Shown in pieces: positions 8,196 through 18,408 of a stretch of 64,000 bases of DNA (position 1 is its first letter; each line of letters begins with the position of its first letter). The translations under genes and the position numbers were made by a program. The notes beneath the pieces were generated by a model, which worked only from the letters and a program-made list of their open reading frames with translations, was not told where the DNA came from and made no database searches. The stretch lies in NCBI RefSeq assembly GCF_009380155.1, contig NZ_WHUV01000005.1, positions 372,001 through 436,000 of the forward strand. The letters are read 5' to 3'. The DNA is from Pseudomonas piscis. Lineage in GTDB: Bacteria; Pseudomonadota; Gammaproteobacteria; Pseudomonadales; Pseudomonadaceae.

Positions 8196-10910
8196 ATGGC
8201 CACTATCCACGTAGACGGCAAAGCGCTCGAAGTCAACGGTGCGGACAACCTGCTACAGGCTTGTCTGTCACTCGGCCTCGACATCCCCTATTTCTGCTGG
8301 CACCCGGCGCTCGGTAGCGTCGGCGCCTGCCGGCAGTGTGCGGTCAAGCAGTACACCGACGAGAACGACACCCGCGGTCGTATCGTCATGTCCTGCATGA
8401 CACCTGCCTCCGACGGCACTTGGATCTCCATCGAAGACGAGGAATCCAAGGCGTTTCGCGCCAGCGTCGTCGAATGGCTGATGACCAACCACCCGCACGA
8501 CTGCCCGGTGTGCGAGGAAGGCGGTCACTGCCACCTGCAGGACATGACGGTAATGACCGGCCACAACGAGCGCCGCTACCGTTTCACCAAGCGTACCCAC
8601 CAGAACCAGGAGCTCGGCCCGTTCATCGCCCACGAGATGAACCGCTGCATCGCCTGCTATCGCTGCGTGCGCTACTACAAGGACTACGCTGGCGGCACCG
8701 ACCTGGGTGTCTACGGCGCCCACGACAACGTGTACTTCGGTCGCGTCGAAGATGGCGTGCTGGAAAGCGAATTCTCCGGCAACCTCACCGAGGTCTGCCC
8801 GACCGGTGTGTTCACCGACAAGACCCACTCCGAGCGCTACAACCGCAAGTGGGACATGCAGTTCTCGCCGAGCATCTGCCATGGCTGCTCCAGCGGCTGC
8901 AACATCAGCCCCGGCGAGCGCTACGGTGAACTGCGACGCATCGAGAACCGCTTCAACGGTTCGGTCAACCAGTACTTCCTCTGCGACCGTGGCCGCTTCG
9001 GTTATGGCTACGTCAATCGCAAGGATCGTCCTCGCCAGCCACGCCTGGCCGACGGCACCAAGCTGAACCTGGACCAGGCCCTGGACCAGGCTGCCGACCT
9101 GCTGCGCGGACGCAACATCGTTGGCATCGGCTCGCCACGCGCCAGCCTGGAAAGCAACTATGCGTTGCTGGAACTGGTCGGCGCCGAGCACTTCTATTCC
9201 GGTATCGAAGCCAGCGAGCTGGAGCGTATCCGCCTGGCGATGCAAGTGCTCAAGGACAGCCCGCTGCCAATTCCCAACCTGCGTGAAGTGGAAGACCACG
9301 ACGCGGTGTTCGTCCTCGGCGAGGACCTGACCCAGACCGCCGCCCGCATGGCCCTGGCCCTGCGCCAGTCGGTCAAGGGCAAGGCCGAGGAAATGGCCGA
9401 CGCCATGCGCGTCCAGCCATGGCTCGACGCTGCGGTGAAGAACATCGGCCAGCACGCGCTGAACCCGCTGTTCATCGCCAGCCTGGCTGCAACCCGCCTC
9501 GATGACGTCGCCGAAGAGTGTGTACACGCCGCTCCCGACGACCTGGCCCGCATCGGTTTCGCCGTGGCCCACGCCATCGACGCCAGCGCGCCGGCGGTGG
9601 AAGGCCTGGACCGCGAAGCCCAGGAACTGGCCCAGCGCATCGCCGATGCCCTGTTGGCAGCCAAGCGCCCGCTGATCGTGTCCGGTACCTCCCTGGGCTC
9701 CAAGGCACTGATCGAGGCCGCGGCCAACATCGCCAAGGCCCTGAAGCTGCGTGACAAGGCCGGCTCCATCAGCCTGGTGGTGCCAGAGGCCAACAGCCTC
9801 GGCCTGGCCATGCTCGGTGGCGAATCGGTGGACGCGGCCCTGCAAGCGGTGATCGACGGCCGTGCCGACGCCATCGTGGTCCTGGAAAACGACCTGTACA
9901 CCCGCACCGACGCGGCCAAGGTGGATGCCGCACTGAGCGCCGCCAAGGTGGTGATCGTGGCCGACCACCAGCAGACTGCTACCGTGGAACGCGCGCACCT
10001 GGTGCTGTCCGCGGCGAGCTTCGCCGAAGGCGATGGCACCCTGGTCAGCCAGGAAGGTCGCGCCCAGCGCTTCTTCCAGGTCTTCGACCCGACCTACCTG
10101 GACGCCAGCATCATGGTCCACGAAGGCTGGCGCTGGCTGCACGCCCTGCGCAGCACCCTGCTGAACAAGCCGGTGGACTGGACCCAGCTGGACCAGGTGA
10201 CCGCTGCCTGCGCCGCGAGCAACACGCAACTGGCCAGCATCGTCGATGCCGCGCCGTCCGCTGCGTTCCGCATCAAGGGCATGAAGCTGGCGCGCGAACC
10301 CCTGCGCTACAGCGGCCGGACCGCCATGCGCGCCAACCAGAGCGTGCACGAACCGCGCACTCCGCAAGACCCGGATACCGCCTTCGCCTACTCCATGGAA
10401 GGTTACTCGGGCTCCGCCGAGCCTCGCTCGCAAGTGCCATTCGCCTGGTCGCCGGGCTGGAACTCGCCGCAAGCCTGGAACAAGTTCCAGGACGAAGTCG
10501 GCGGCCACCTGCGCGCCGGTGACCCGGGTACCCGCCTGATCGAAAGCCAGGGCGATCGCCTGAGCTGGTTCGCCAGCGCACCGAAGGCCTTCTCCCCGGC
10601 CCAGGGCACCTGGCAGGCCGTGCCGTTCTACCACCTGTTCGGCAGCGAGGAGAACTCCTCGAAGGCCGCTCCGGTACAGGAACGCATTCCAGCTGCCTAC
10701 GTGGCCCTGGCCAAGTCCGAGGCCGACCGCCTGGGCGTCAACGATGGCGCCATGCTCGCGGTGAGCCTGGCTGGCCAGACCCTGCGCCTGCCGCTGCGGA
10801 TCAACGAAGAGCTGGGTGCCGGCCTGGTAGCCCTGCCAGTCGGCCTGGCCGGAATTCCTCCGGCGTTCGCTGGCTTTTCCGTTGACGGTCTGCAGGAGGC
10901 GGCGCAATGA
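8196..10910 (+). CDS. nuoG: NADH-quinone oxidoreductase subunit G
   Basis: A 904-residue molybdopterin-oxidoreductase-like subunit of the peripheral arm. The N-terminal ferredoxin-like domain has the [2Fe-2S] ligands in GSVGACRQCAVKQ, then the His/Cys set HPHDCPVCEEGGHC and the tetranuclear cluster motif CIACYRCVRYYKDY with a distal CPTG. A further CHGCSSGCN motif with a distal cysteine (FLCDRGRFG) is the extra cluster N7 site found in E. coli-type NuoG. The large C-terminal half is the cofactor-free molybdopterin domain. The stop overlaps nuoH (ATGA). Confidence 0.96.
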   Translation: MATIHVDGKALEVNGADNLLQACLSLGLDIPYFCWHPALGSVGACRQCAVKQYTDENDTRGRIVMSCMTPASDGTWISIEDEESKAFRASVVEWLMTNHPHDCPVCEEGGHCHLQDMTVMTGHNERRYRFTKRTHQNQELGPFIAHEMNRCIACYRCVRYYKDYAGGTDLGVYGAHDNVYFGRVEDGVLESEFSGNLTEVCPTGVFTDKTHSERYNRKWDMQFSPSICHGCSSGCNISPGERYGELRRIENRFNGSVNQYFLCDRGRFGYGYVNRKDRPRQPRLADGTKLNLDQALDQAADLLRGRNIVGIGSPRASLESNYALLELVGAEHFYSGIEASELERIRLAMQVLKDSPLPIPNLREVEDHDAVFVLGEDLTQTAARMALALRQSVKGKAEEMADAMRVQPWLDAAVKNIGQHALNPLFIASLAATRLDDVAEECVHAAPDDLARIGFAVAHAIDASAPAVEGLDREAQELAQRIADALLAAKRPLIVSGTSLGSKALIEAAANIAKALKLRDKAGSISLVVPEANSLGLAMLGGESVDAALQAVIDGRADAIVVLENDLYTRTDAAKVDAALSAAKVVIVADHQQTATVERAHLVLSAASFAEGDGTLVSQEGRAQRFFQVFDPTYLDASIMVHEGWRWLHALRSTLLNKPVDWTQLDQVTAACAASNTQLASIVDAAPSAAFRIKGMKLAREPLRYSGRTAMRANQSVHEPRTPQDPDTAFAYSMEGYSGSAEPRSQVPFAWSPGWNSPQAWNKFQDEVGGHLRAGDPGTRLIESQGDRLSWFASAPKAFSPAQGTWQAVPFYHLFGSEENSSKAAPVQERIPAAYVALAKSEADRLGVNDGAMLAVSLAGQTLRLPLRINEELGAGLVALPVGLAGIPPAFAGFSVDGLQEAAQ

Positions 10911-11914
10911 GTTGGTTTACCCCTGAAGTGATCGACGTGATCCTCACGGTCGTCAAGGCGATCGTCATCCTGCTGGCGGTGGTGATCGCCGGTGCGTTGC
11001 TGAGCTTCGTCGAACGTCGCCTGCTGGGCTGGTGGCAGGACCGCTACGGTCCGAACCGCGTTGGCCCGTTCGGCATGTTCCAGATCGCCGCCGACATGCT
11101 GAAGATGTTCTTCAAGGAAGACTGGACCCCGCCGTTCGCCGACAAGGTGATCTTCACCCTGGCACCGGTGGTGGCCATGAGCGCCCTGTTGATCGCCTTC
11201 GCGATCATCCCGATCACCCCGACCTGGGGTGTCGCGGACCTGAACATCGGCCTGCTGTTCTTCTTCGCCATGGCTGGCCTGTCGGTCTACGCGGTGCTGT
11301 TCGCCGGCTGGTCGAGCAACAACAAGTTCGCCCTGCTGGGCAGCTTGCGTGCCTCGGCCCAGACCGTGTCCTACGAAGTGTTCATGGGCCTGGCGCTGAT
11401 GGGCATCGTGGCCCAGGTCGGTTCGTTCAACATGCGCGACATCGTCGAGTACCAGGCGCAGAACCTGTGGTTCATCATTCCGCAGTTCTTCGGCTTCTGT
11501 ACCTTCTTCATCGCAGGCGTGGCCGTGACTCACCGTCACCCCTTCGACCAGCCCGAAGCGGAACAGGAACTGGCCGACGGTTACCACATTGAATATGCCG
11601 GCATGAAGTGGGGCATGTTCTTCGTTGGCGAATACATCGGCATCATCTTGATCTCGGCACTGCTGGTCACCCTGTTCTTCGGTGGCTGGCACGGTCCGTT
11701 CGGCATCCTGCCGCAACTGTCCTTCGTCTGGTTCGCTTTGAAAACCGCGTTCTTCATCATGCTGTTCATCCTGCTGCGCGCCTCGATCCCGCGCCCACGC
11801 TATGACCAGGTGATGGACTTCAGCTGGAAGTTCTGCCTGCCGCTGACCCTGATCAATTTGCTGGTGACCGCTGCGCTCGTGCTCTACAACGCGCCAGCCG
11901 TTGCGGCCCAGTGA
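10907..11914 (+). CDS. nuoH: NADH-quinone oxidoreductase subunit H
   Basis: A 335-residue, eight-helix membrane subunit that forms the quinone chamber with NuoB and NuoD. Typical elements are ERRLLGWWQDRYGPNRVGP near residues 35-50, the acidic loop DQPEAEQELADGYHIEY around 210-225, and multiple hydrophobic helices. It starts inside the nuoG stop codon (four-base overlap), and nuoI follows 11 bases after its stop, so it is co-translated with its neighbours. Confidence 0.96.
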   Translation: MSWFTPEVIDVILTVVKAIVILLAVVIAGALLSFVERRLLGWWQDRYGPNRVGPFGMFQIAADMLKMFFKEDWTPPFADKVIFTLAPVVAMSALLIAFAIIPITPTWGVADLNIGLLFFFAMAGLSVYAVLFAGWSSNNKFALLGSLRASAQTVSYEVFMGLALMGIVAQVGSFNMRDIVEYQAQNLWFIIPQFFGFCTFFIAGVAVTHRHPFDQPEAEQELADGYHIEYAGMKWGMFFVGEYIGIILISALLVTLFFGGWHGPFGILPQLSFVWFALKTAFFIMLFILLRASIPRPRYDQVMDFSWKFCLPLTLINLLVTAALVLYNAPAVAAQ

Positions 11915-11925
11915 GGATTTGACCC

Positions 11926-12474
11926 ATGTTCAAATATATTGGCGACATCGTGAAGGGTACTGGTACCCAGTTGCGCAGCCTGGTCATGGTCTTCGGCCAT
12001 GGCTTTCGCAAGCGCGACACCCTGCAATACCCGGAAGAGCCGGTGTACCTGCCACCCCGCTATCGTGGTCGCATCGTACTGACCCGCGATCCCGACGGCG
12101 AAGAGCGCTGCGTAGCCTGCAACCTGTGCGCGGTGGCCTGCCCGGTGGGCTGCATCTCGCTGCAAAAAGCTGAAACCGAAGACGGTCGCTGGTACCCGGA
12201 CTTCTTCCGCATCAACTTCTCGCGCTGCATTTTCTGTGGTCTCTGCGAGGAAGCCTGTCCGACCACCGCGATCCAGCTGACACCGGATTTCGAGATGGCC
12301 GAGTTCAAACGTCAGGACCTGGTTTACGAGAAGGAAGATCTGCTGATCTCCGGTCCCGGAAAGAACCCTGATTACAACTTCTATCGTGTTGCAGGTATGG
12401 CCATTGCCGGTAAGCCCAAAGGCACCGCGCAGAACGAAGCCGAGCCGATCAACGTGAAGAGCTTGCTGCCTTAA
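11926..12474 (+). CDS. nuoI: NADH-quinone oxidoreductase subunit I
   Basis: A 182-residue ferredoxin-type subunit carrying clusters N6a and N6b, linking NuoG to NuoB. Two classical [4Fe-4S] motifs are seen: CVACNLCAVACP and CIFCGLCEEACP. The N-terminal amphipathic region anchors it at the membrane interface. Spacing is 11 bases from nuoH and 9 bases to nuoJ, with GAGGA before the ATG. Confidence 0.96.
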   Translation: MFKYIGDIVKGTGTQLRSLVMVFGHGFRKRDTLQYPEEPVYLPPRYRGRIVLTRDPDGEERCVACNLCAVACPVGCISLQKAETEDGRWYPDFFRINFSRCIFCGLCEEACPTTAIQLTPDFEMAEFKRQDLVYEKEDLLISGPGKNPDYNFYRVAGMAIAGKPKGTAQNEAEPINVKSLLP

Positions 12475-12483
12475 GGAAGAACG

Positions 12484-12984
12484 ATGGAATTCGCTTTCTA
12501 TTTCGCGTCAGGTGTTGCGGTGGTCTCCACGCTTCGTGTGGTGACCAATACCAACCCTGTGCACGCCCTGCTCTACCTGATCATTTCGCTGATCGCCGTG
12601 GCGATGACCTTCTTCAGCCTCGGCGCGCCGTTCGCCGGAGCCCTGGAAGTGATCGCCTACGCCGGCGCCATCATGGTGCTGTTCGTATTCGTGGTGATGA
12701 TGCTCAACCTCGGTCCGGCTGCCGTCCAGCAAGAGCGTATCTGGCTCAAGCCGGGCATCTGGATCGGGCCGGTGATCCTCGCTGCCCTGCTGCTGGTCGA
12801 ACTGCTGTACGTACTGTTCAGCCACCAGAGCGGTGCCGGCATCGGTCAAACCACCGTAGACGCCAAGGCCGTGGGCATCAGCCTGTTCGGTCCTTACCTG
12901 CTGGTGGTCGAACTCGCCTCGATGCTGCTGCTCGCCGCAGCCGTCACGGCGTTCCACTTGGGCCGCAACGAGGCGAAGGAGTAA
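12484..12984 (+). CDS. nuoJ: NADH-quinone oxidoreductase subunit J
   Basis: A 166-residue membrane subunit with five predicted helices. The third helix carries the conserved AYAGAIMVLFVFVVMML stretch whose pi-bulge is linked to coupling of quinone reduction to proton pumping. It lies between nuoI and nuoK with gaps of 9 and 4 bases. Length and position match the family exactly. Confidence 0.95.
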   Translation: MEFAFYFASGVAVVSTLRVVTNTNPVHALLYLIISLIAVAMTFFSLGAPFAGALEVIAYAGAIMVLFVFVVMMLNLGPAAVQQERIWLKPGIWIGPVILAALLLVELLYVLFSHQSGAGIGQTTVDAKAVGISLFGPYLLVVELASMLLLAAAVTAFHLGRNEAKE

Positions 12985-12988
12985 TACG

Positions 12989-13297
12989 ATGCCTACTATC
13001 CCTCTCGAGCATGGGCTGGCGGTTGCCGGCATCCTGTTCTGCCTCGGTCTGGTCGGCCTGATGGTCCGCCGTAACATCCTCTTCGTGTTGATGAGCCTGG
13101 AAGTGATGATGAACGCCTCGGCACTGGCCTTCATCGTCGCTGGCGCCCGCTGGGCGCAGCCGGATGGACAAGTGATGTTCATCCTGGTGATCAGCCTGGC
13201 AGCCGCCGAGGCCAGTATTGGCCTGGCGATCCTGCTGCAGTTGTATCGCCGCTTCCACACTCTCGACATCGATGCTGCCAGTGAGATGCGCGGATGA
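12989..13297 (+). CDS. nuoK: NADH-quinone oxidoreductase subunit K
   Basis: A 102-residue, three-helix subunit related to MrpC of Na+/H+ antiporters. Conserved membrane glutamates are present in the SLEVMMNASALAF and AAAEASIGLAILL helices. It overlaps nuoL by four bases (ATGA). Confidence 0.95.
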   Translation: MPTIPLEHGLAVAGILFCLGLVGLMVRRNILFVLMSLEVMMNASALAFIVAGARWAQPDGQVMFILVISLAAAEASIGLAILLQLYRRFHTLDIDAASEMRG

Positions 13298-15147
13298 ACC
13301 TTCTCTTCCTGACTTTCGTCTTCCCCCTGATCGGCTTCCTGCTGCTGTCGTTCTCCCGCGGGCGGTTCTCGGAGAACCTGTCCGCGCTGATCGGCGTCGG
13401 CTCGGTAGGCCTCTCTGCCGCCACCGCCGCCTACGTGATCTGGCAGTTCAATGTCGCGCCGCCCGCAGGCGGCGCGTACAGCCAGCTGCTGTGGCAGTGG
13501 ATGTCGGTGGACGGCTTCGCGCCGAACTTCACCCTGTACCTGGACGGCCTGTCGGTGACCATGCTCGGCGTGGTGACCGGCGTCGGCTTCCTGATCCACC
13601 TGTTCGCCTCCTGGTACATGCGTGGCGAAGCCGGCTACTCGCGGTTCTTCTCCTACACCAACCTGTTCATCGCCAGCATGCTGTTCCTGATCCTCGGCGA
13701 TAACCTGCTGTTCATCTACTTCGGTTGGGAAGGCGTGGGCCTGTGCTCGTACCTGTTGATCGGTTTCTACTACAGCAACCGCAACAACGGTAACGCCGCA
13801 CTCAAGGCCTTCATCGTCACCCGTATCGGCGACGTGTTCATGGCCATCGGCCTGTTCATCCTGTTCCAGCAACTGGGCACCCTGAACGTCCAGGAGCTGC
13901 TGGTAGCCGCGCCGCAGAAGTTCCAGGCCGGTGACTTCTGGATCACCCTGGCCACCCTGATGCTGCTCGGCGGCGCCGTCGGTAAATCGGCCCAGCTGCC
14001 GCTGCAGACCTGGTTGGCGGACGCGATGGCGGGCCCGACCCCGGTTTCGGCACTGATCCACGCCGCGACCATGGTGACCGCGGGTGTCTACCTGATCGCC
14101 CGTACCCACGGCCTGTTCACCCTGGCGCCGGAAATCCTGCACCTGGTGGGCCTGGTCGGCGGCGTGACCCTGGTACTGGCCGGCTTCGCCGCGCTGGTGC
14201 AGACCGACATCAAGCGCATCCTCGCCTACTCGACCATGAGCCAGATCGGCTACATGTTCCTGGCCCTGGGCGTGGGTGCCTGGGATGGCGCGATCTTCCA
14301 CCTGATGACCCACGCCTTCTTCAAGGCCCTGCTGTTCCTGGCCTCCGGTGCGGTGATCGTGGCCTGCCACCACGAGCAGAACATCTTCAAGATGGGCGGC
14401 CTGTGGAAGAAACTGCCCCTGGCCTACGCCAGCTTCATCGTCGGTGGCGCGGCCCTGGCGGCCCTGCCCCTGGTTACCGCCGGTTTCTACTCCAAGGACG
14501 AGATCCTCTGGGAAGCCTTCGCCAGCGGCAACCAGGGCCTGCTGTATGCCGGCCTGGTGGGTGCGTTCATGACCTCGCTGTACACCTTCCGCCTGATCTT
14601 CATCGCCTTCCACGGTGAAGCCAAGACCGAAGCTCACGCCGGTCACGGTATTTCCCACTGGCTGCCGCTGGTGGTGCTGATCGTGCTGTCCACCGGTATC
14701 GGCGCGATGATCACTCCGCCCCTGCACGGCGTGCTGCCCCTGAGCGCCGGCCATGCTGGCGGCGAAGCCAAGCACAGCCTGGAAATCGCCTCGGGCGCCA
14801 TCGCCCTGGCCGGTATCCTGCTGGCCGCCCTGTTGTTCCTTGGCAAGCGTCGCGTGGTAACTGCCATCGCCAACAGCGGCATCGGGCGTCTGCTCTCGGC
14901 CTGGTGGTTCGCCGCCTGGGGCTTCGACTGGATCTACGACAAACTGTTCGTCAAGCCATACCTGGCGATCAGCCATGTACTGCGCAAGGACCCGCTCGAT
15001 CAGACCATCGGTTTGATCCCGCGTATGGCCAAGGGGGGCCACAACTCCCTGAGCCGTACCGAAACCGGTCAACTGCGTTGGTACGCCGCCTCGATGGCTG
15101 CCGGTGCCGTGCTGGTCATCGGCGCCGTCGTGCTGGTAGCGGTCTGA
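13294..15147 (+). CDS. nuoL: NADH-quinone oxidoreductase subunit L
   Basis: A 617-residue antiporter-like proton-pumping subunit at the distal end of the membrane arm. The proton-antiporter core contains the GWEGVGLCSYLLIGFY and LQTWLADAMAGPTPVSALIH signatures with the functional lysine and glutamate residues, followed by the long lateral helix near the C-terminus. It starts within the nuoK stop and is followed by nuoM after a 39-base gap, the second-largest gap in the late part of the operon. Confidence 0.96.
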   Translation: MNLLFLTFVFPLIGFLLLSFSRGRFSENLSALIGVGSVGLSAATAAYVIWQFNVAPPAGGAYSQLLWQWMSVDGFAPNFTLYLDGLSVTMLGVVTGVGFLIHLFASWYMRGEAGYSRFFSYTNLFIASMLFLILGDNLLFIYFGWEGVGLCSYLLIGFYYSNRNNGNAALKAFIVTRIGDVFMAIGLFILFQQLGTLNVQELLVAAPQKFQAGDFWITLATLMLLGGAVGKSAQLPLQTWLADAMAGPTPVSALIHAATMVTAGVYLIARTHGLFTLAPEILHLVGLVGGVTLVLAGFAALVQTDIKRILAYSTMSQIGYMFLALGVGAWDGAIFHLMTHAFFKALLFLASGAVIVACHHEQNIFKMGGLWKKLPLAYASFIVGGAALAALPLVTAGFYSKDEILWEAFASGNQGLLYAGLVGAFMTSLYTFRLIFIAFHGEAKTEAHAGHGISHWLPLVVLIVLSTGIGAMITPPLHGVLPLSAGHAGGEAKHSLEIASGAIALAGILLAALLFLGKRRVVTAIANSGIGRLLSAWWFAAWGFDWIYDKLFVKPYLAISHVLRKDPLDQTIGLIPRMAKGGHNSLSRTETGQLRWYAASMAAGAVLVIGAVVLVAV

Positions 15148-15186
15148 TATGAACCTTGCGAACTTGCGAAAGGAATTGAGCCCGTC

Positions 15187-16719
15187 ATGATTCTGCCTTG
15201 GCTAATCCTGATCCCCTTCATCGGCGGCCTGCTGTGCTGGCTGGGTGAGCGCTTCGGCGCCACCCTCCCCCGCTGGATTGCGCTGTTGACCATGACCCTG
15301 GAACTCGCCCTCGGCCTCTGGCTGTGGGCCCACGGTAACTATTCATTTGCTCCGGCGCCTGGCGTCGATCCGACTTGGGCCATCGAGTTCAAGCACCAGT
15401 GGATCCAGCGCTTCGGCATCAACGTGCACCTGGCCCTGGACGGCCTGTCGCTGTTGATGATCCTGCTGACCGGCCTGCTGGGTATCCTCTCGGTACTCTG
15501 CTCCTGGAAAGAGATCGAGCGCCACGTGGGCTTCTTCCACCTGAACCTGATGTGGATCCTGGGCGGCGTTGTCGGCGTGTTCCTGGCGCTGGACCTGTTC
15601 ATGTTCTTCTTCTTCTGGGAAATGATGCTGGTGCCGATGTACTTCCTCATCGCGCTCTGGGGTCATAGCTCGGCCGATGGCAAGAAGACCCGGATCTACG
15701 CGGCGACCAAGTTCTTCATCTTCACCCAGGCTTCCGGCCTGATCATGTTGGTGGCGATCCTGGGTCTGGTGCTGGTCAACTTCAACAACACCGGGGTGAT
15801 CACCTTCGATTACGCCCAGTTGCTGAAGACCAAGATGTCCACCGCCACCGAGTACATCCTGATGCTCGGCTTCTTCATCGCCTTCGCGGTGAAGCTGCCG
15901 GTGGTGCCGTTCCACTCCTGGCTGCCTGACGCTCACGCCCAGGCACCGACCGCCGGTTCCGTGGACCTGGCCGGTATCCTGCTCAAGACCGCGGCCTATG
16001 GCCTGCTGCGCTTCGCCCTGCCGTTGTTCCCCAACGCTTCGGCGGAGTTCGCACCGATCGCCATGACCCTGGGCCTGATCGGCATCTTCTACGGTGCCTT
16101 CCTGGCCTTCGCCCAGACCGACATCAAGCGCCTGATCGCCTTCTCCAGCGTGTCCCACATGGGCTTCGTGCTGATCGGCATCTACTCCGGCAGCCAGCAA
16201 GCCCTGCAGGGCGCGGTGATCCAGATGCTGGCCCACGGTGTTTCGGCAGCCGCGCTGTTTATCCTCAGCGGCCAGCTGTACGAGCGCACCCATACTCGCG
16301 ACATGCGGGAAATGGGCGGCCTGTGGTCGCGTATCGCCTACCTGCCGGCCATCAGCCTGTTCTTCGCAGCCGCCTCCCTGGGGCTGCCGGGCACCGGCAA
16401 CTTCGTCGGCGAGTTCCTGATCCTGATCGGTACCTTCGTCAGCGCGCCATGGATCACCGCGATCGCCACTTCCGGCCTGGTGTTCGGCTCGGTCTACTCG
16501 CTGATCATGATCCACCGTGCCTACTTCGGCCCCTCCAAGTCGGATGCGGTGCTGCACGGCATGGATGCTCGCGAACTGATCATGGTGCTGGGACTGGCGG
16601 TACTGCTGATCTACATCGGCGTGTACCCGCAACCGTTCCTCGATACCTCTGCCGCCACCATGCATGGCGTGCAGCAATGGCTCAGCACCGCCTTCACTCA
16701 ACTCGCTTCGGCCCGGTAA
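15187..16719 (+). CDS. nuoM: NADH-quinone oxidoreductase subunit M
   Basis: A 510-residue antiporter-like pumping subunit with about 14 helices. The family signatures FFWEMMLVPMYFLIALWG and PFHSWLPDAHAQAPTAGS are present, as is the central TDIKRLIAFSSVSHMG helix. AAGGAATTGAG precedes the ATG. nuoN begins seven bases after the stop. Confidence 0.96.
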   Translation: MILPWLILIPFIGGLLCWLGERFGATLPRWIALLTMTLELALGLWLWAHGNYSFAPAPGVDPTWAIEFKHQWIQRFGINVHLALDGLSLLMILLTGLLGILSVLCSWKEIERHVGFFHLNLMWILGGVVGVFLALDLFMFFFFWEMMLVPMYFLIALWGHSSADGKKTRIYAATKFFIFTQASGLIMLVAILGLVLVNFNNTGVITFDYAQLLKTKMSTATEYILMLGFFIAFAVKLPVVPFHSWLPDAHAQAPTAGSVDLAGILLKTAAYGLLRFALPLFPNASAEFAPIAMTLGLIGIFYGAFLAFAQTDIKRLIAFSSVSHMGFVLIGIYSGSQQALQGAVIQMLAHGVSAAALFILSGQLYERTHTRDMREMGGLWSRIAYLPAISLFFAAASLGLPGTGNFVGEFLILIGTFVSAPWITAIATSGLVFGSVYSLIMIHRAYFGPSKSDAVLHGMDARELIMVLGLAVLLIYIGVYPQPFLDTSAATMHGVQQWLSTAFTQLASAR

Positions 16720-16726
16720 GAGCGCT

Positions 16727-18190
16727 ATGGACTTTACGATTCAACACTTTATCGCCCTGGCGCCGCTGTTGATCACCAGCGCCACCCTTGTGGTGGTGAT
16801 GTTGGCGATCGCCTGGCGTCGCAATCACGCCCAGACCTTCCTCCTCTCGGTGGCGGGCCTGAACCTGGCATTGCTGTCGATCTTCCCGGTGCTGAAAGTG
16901 GCACCCATCGCGGTCACGCCGCTGTTGCAGATAGACCAGTTCGCATGCCTCTACATGGCCCTGATCCTGGTGGCCACCCTGGCCTGCGTGACCTTGGCCC
17001 ACGCCTACCTGGGCGACGGCAGCAGCGGTTACCCGGGCAACCGTGAAGAACTGTACCTGCTGATCCTCCTGGCCGCCGCAGGTGGCCTGGTGCTGGTCAG
17101 CGCGCAGAACCTGGCTGGCCTGTTCATCGGCCTGGAACTGCTGTCGGTACCGGTCTACGGCCTGGTGGCCTATGCCTTCTTCAACAAGCGCTCCCTGGAA
17201 GCCGGCATCAAGTACATGGTGCTGTCGGCCGCCGGCTCGGGCTTCCTGTTGTTCGGCATGGCCCTGCTCTACGCCGAAGCCGGCAGCCTGAGCTTCAGCG
17301 GCATCGGCCAGGCCCTGGCGGCCACCGGCCTGCCAAGCCCGCTGGCACAGCTGGGCCTGGGCATGATGCTGGTCGGCCTGGCGTTCAAGCTGTCGCTGGT
17401 GCCTTTCCACCTGTGGACCCCGGACGTCTACGAAGGGGCTCCTGCCCCGGTAGCCGCCTTCCTGGCCACCGCCAGCAAGGTCGCGGTGTTCGCGGTGCTG
17501 GTGCGCCTGTTCCAGCTGTCGCCAGTGGCCAGCAGTGGCGTCCTGAGCAACGTCCTGACCGTGATCGCCATTGCCTCCATCCTGGTGGGTAACCTGCTGG
17601 CGCTGACCCAGAGCAACCTCAAGCGCCTGCTGGGTTACTCGTCCATCGCCCACTTCGGCTACCTGCTGATCGCCCTGGTGGCGAGCAAGGGCCTGGCGAT
17701 GGAAGCCATCGGCGTGTACCTGGTCACCTACGTGATCACCAGCCTCGGCGCCTTCGGCGTGATCACCCTGATGTCCTCGCCTTACAAAGGTCGCGACGCC
17801 GACGCCCTGTACGAGTACCGCGGCCTGTTCTGGCGCCGTCCGTACCTGACCGCCGTGCTGACCGTGATGATGCTGTCCCTGGCCGGTATCCCGCTGACCG
17901 CGGGCTTCATCGGCAAGTTCTACATCATCGCCACCGGTGTCGAAGCGCATCAATGGTGGCTGGTAGGCTCGCTGATCCTGGGTAGCGCCATCGGCGTGTT
18001 CTACTACCTGCGCGTGATGGTCACCCTGTACCTGATCGAGCCGAACCTGCGTCGCGTCGATGCCCAGCTGCACTGGGAACAGAAAGCCGGTGGCGTCATG
18101 CTGCTGGCCATCGCGCTGCTGGCGTTCTTCCTCGGCGTGTACCCGCAGCCACTGCTGACCCTGGTCCAGCATTCCGGCCTGGCGGGCTGA
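16727..18190 (+). CDS. nuoN: NADH-quinone oxidoreductase subunit N
   Basis: A 487-residue antiporter-like pumping subunit, the last gene of the operon. Conserved parts include GLELLSVPVYGLVAYAF with the membrane glutamate, PFHLWTPDVYEGAPAPV, and NLKRLLGYSSIAHFGYLL. The frame is open for 21 codons upstream, but ATG 16727 avoids overlap with nuoM and gives the normal N-terminus (MDFTIQHFIAL). A strong terminator follows 25 bases after the stop. Confidence 0.96.
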   Translation: MDFTIQHFIALAPLLITSATLVVVMLAIAWRRNHAQTFLLSVAGLNLALLSIFPVLKVAPIAVTPLLQIDQFACLYMALILVATLACVTLAHAYLGDGSSGYPGNREELYLLILLAAAGGLVLVSAQNLAGLFIGLELLSVPVYGLVAYAFFNKRSLEAGIKYMVLSAAGSGFLLFGMALLYAEAGSLSFSGIGQALAATGLPSPLAQLGLGMMLVGLAFKLSLVPFHLWTPDVYEGAPAPVAAFLATASKVAVFAVLVRLFQLSPVASSGVLSNVLTVIAIASILVGNLLALTQSNLKRLLGYSSIAHFGYLLIALVASKGLAMEAIGVYLVTYVITSLGAFGVITLMSSPYKGRDADALYEYRGLFWRRPYLTAVLTVMMLSLAGIPLTAGFIGKFYIIATGVEAHQWWLVGSLILGSAIGVFYYLRVMVTLYLIEPNLRRVDAQLHWEQKAGGVMLLAIALLAFFLGVYPQPLLTLVQHSGLAG

Positions 18191-18215
18191 TCGCCCAAGC
18201 AACGACGCTCCACAC

Positions 18216-18241
18216 AAAACGGCACCTTCGGGTGCCGTTTT
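18216..18241 (+). terminator. Terminator of the nuo operon, UUCG tetraloop
   Basis: An 11-bp perfect stem, AAAACGGCACC (18216-18226) with GGTGCCGTTTT (18231-18241), closed by the extra-stable TTCG loop. Confidence 0.93.
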
Positions 18242-18408
18242 GCATTTCAGGCGCCCTGCCCTCCCCTCTTCCCATCAATACTCGGAATCCTCCCTGGCGC
18301 TCCGGCGATTGATTCCGAAAGCCGCTTGCGGATCCCCGTCCTAGGCTATCCCCTCGGTCTGGCAACGAGCCGGAGCATCTCTGGAAAATGAGGTCGAGGA
18401 CAGAAGCA

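Noticed and set aside
8268..10907. An 879-codon minus-strand frame opposite nuoG
   Set aside because: Composition shadow of nuoG; no start signals and no domain.
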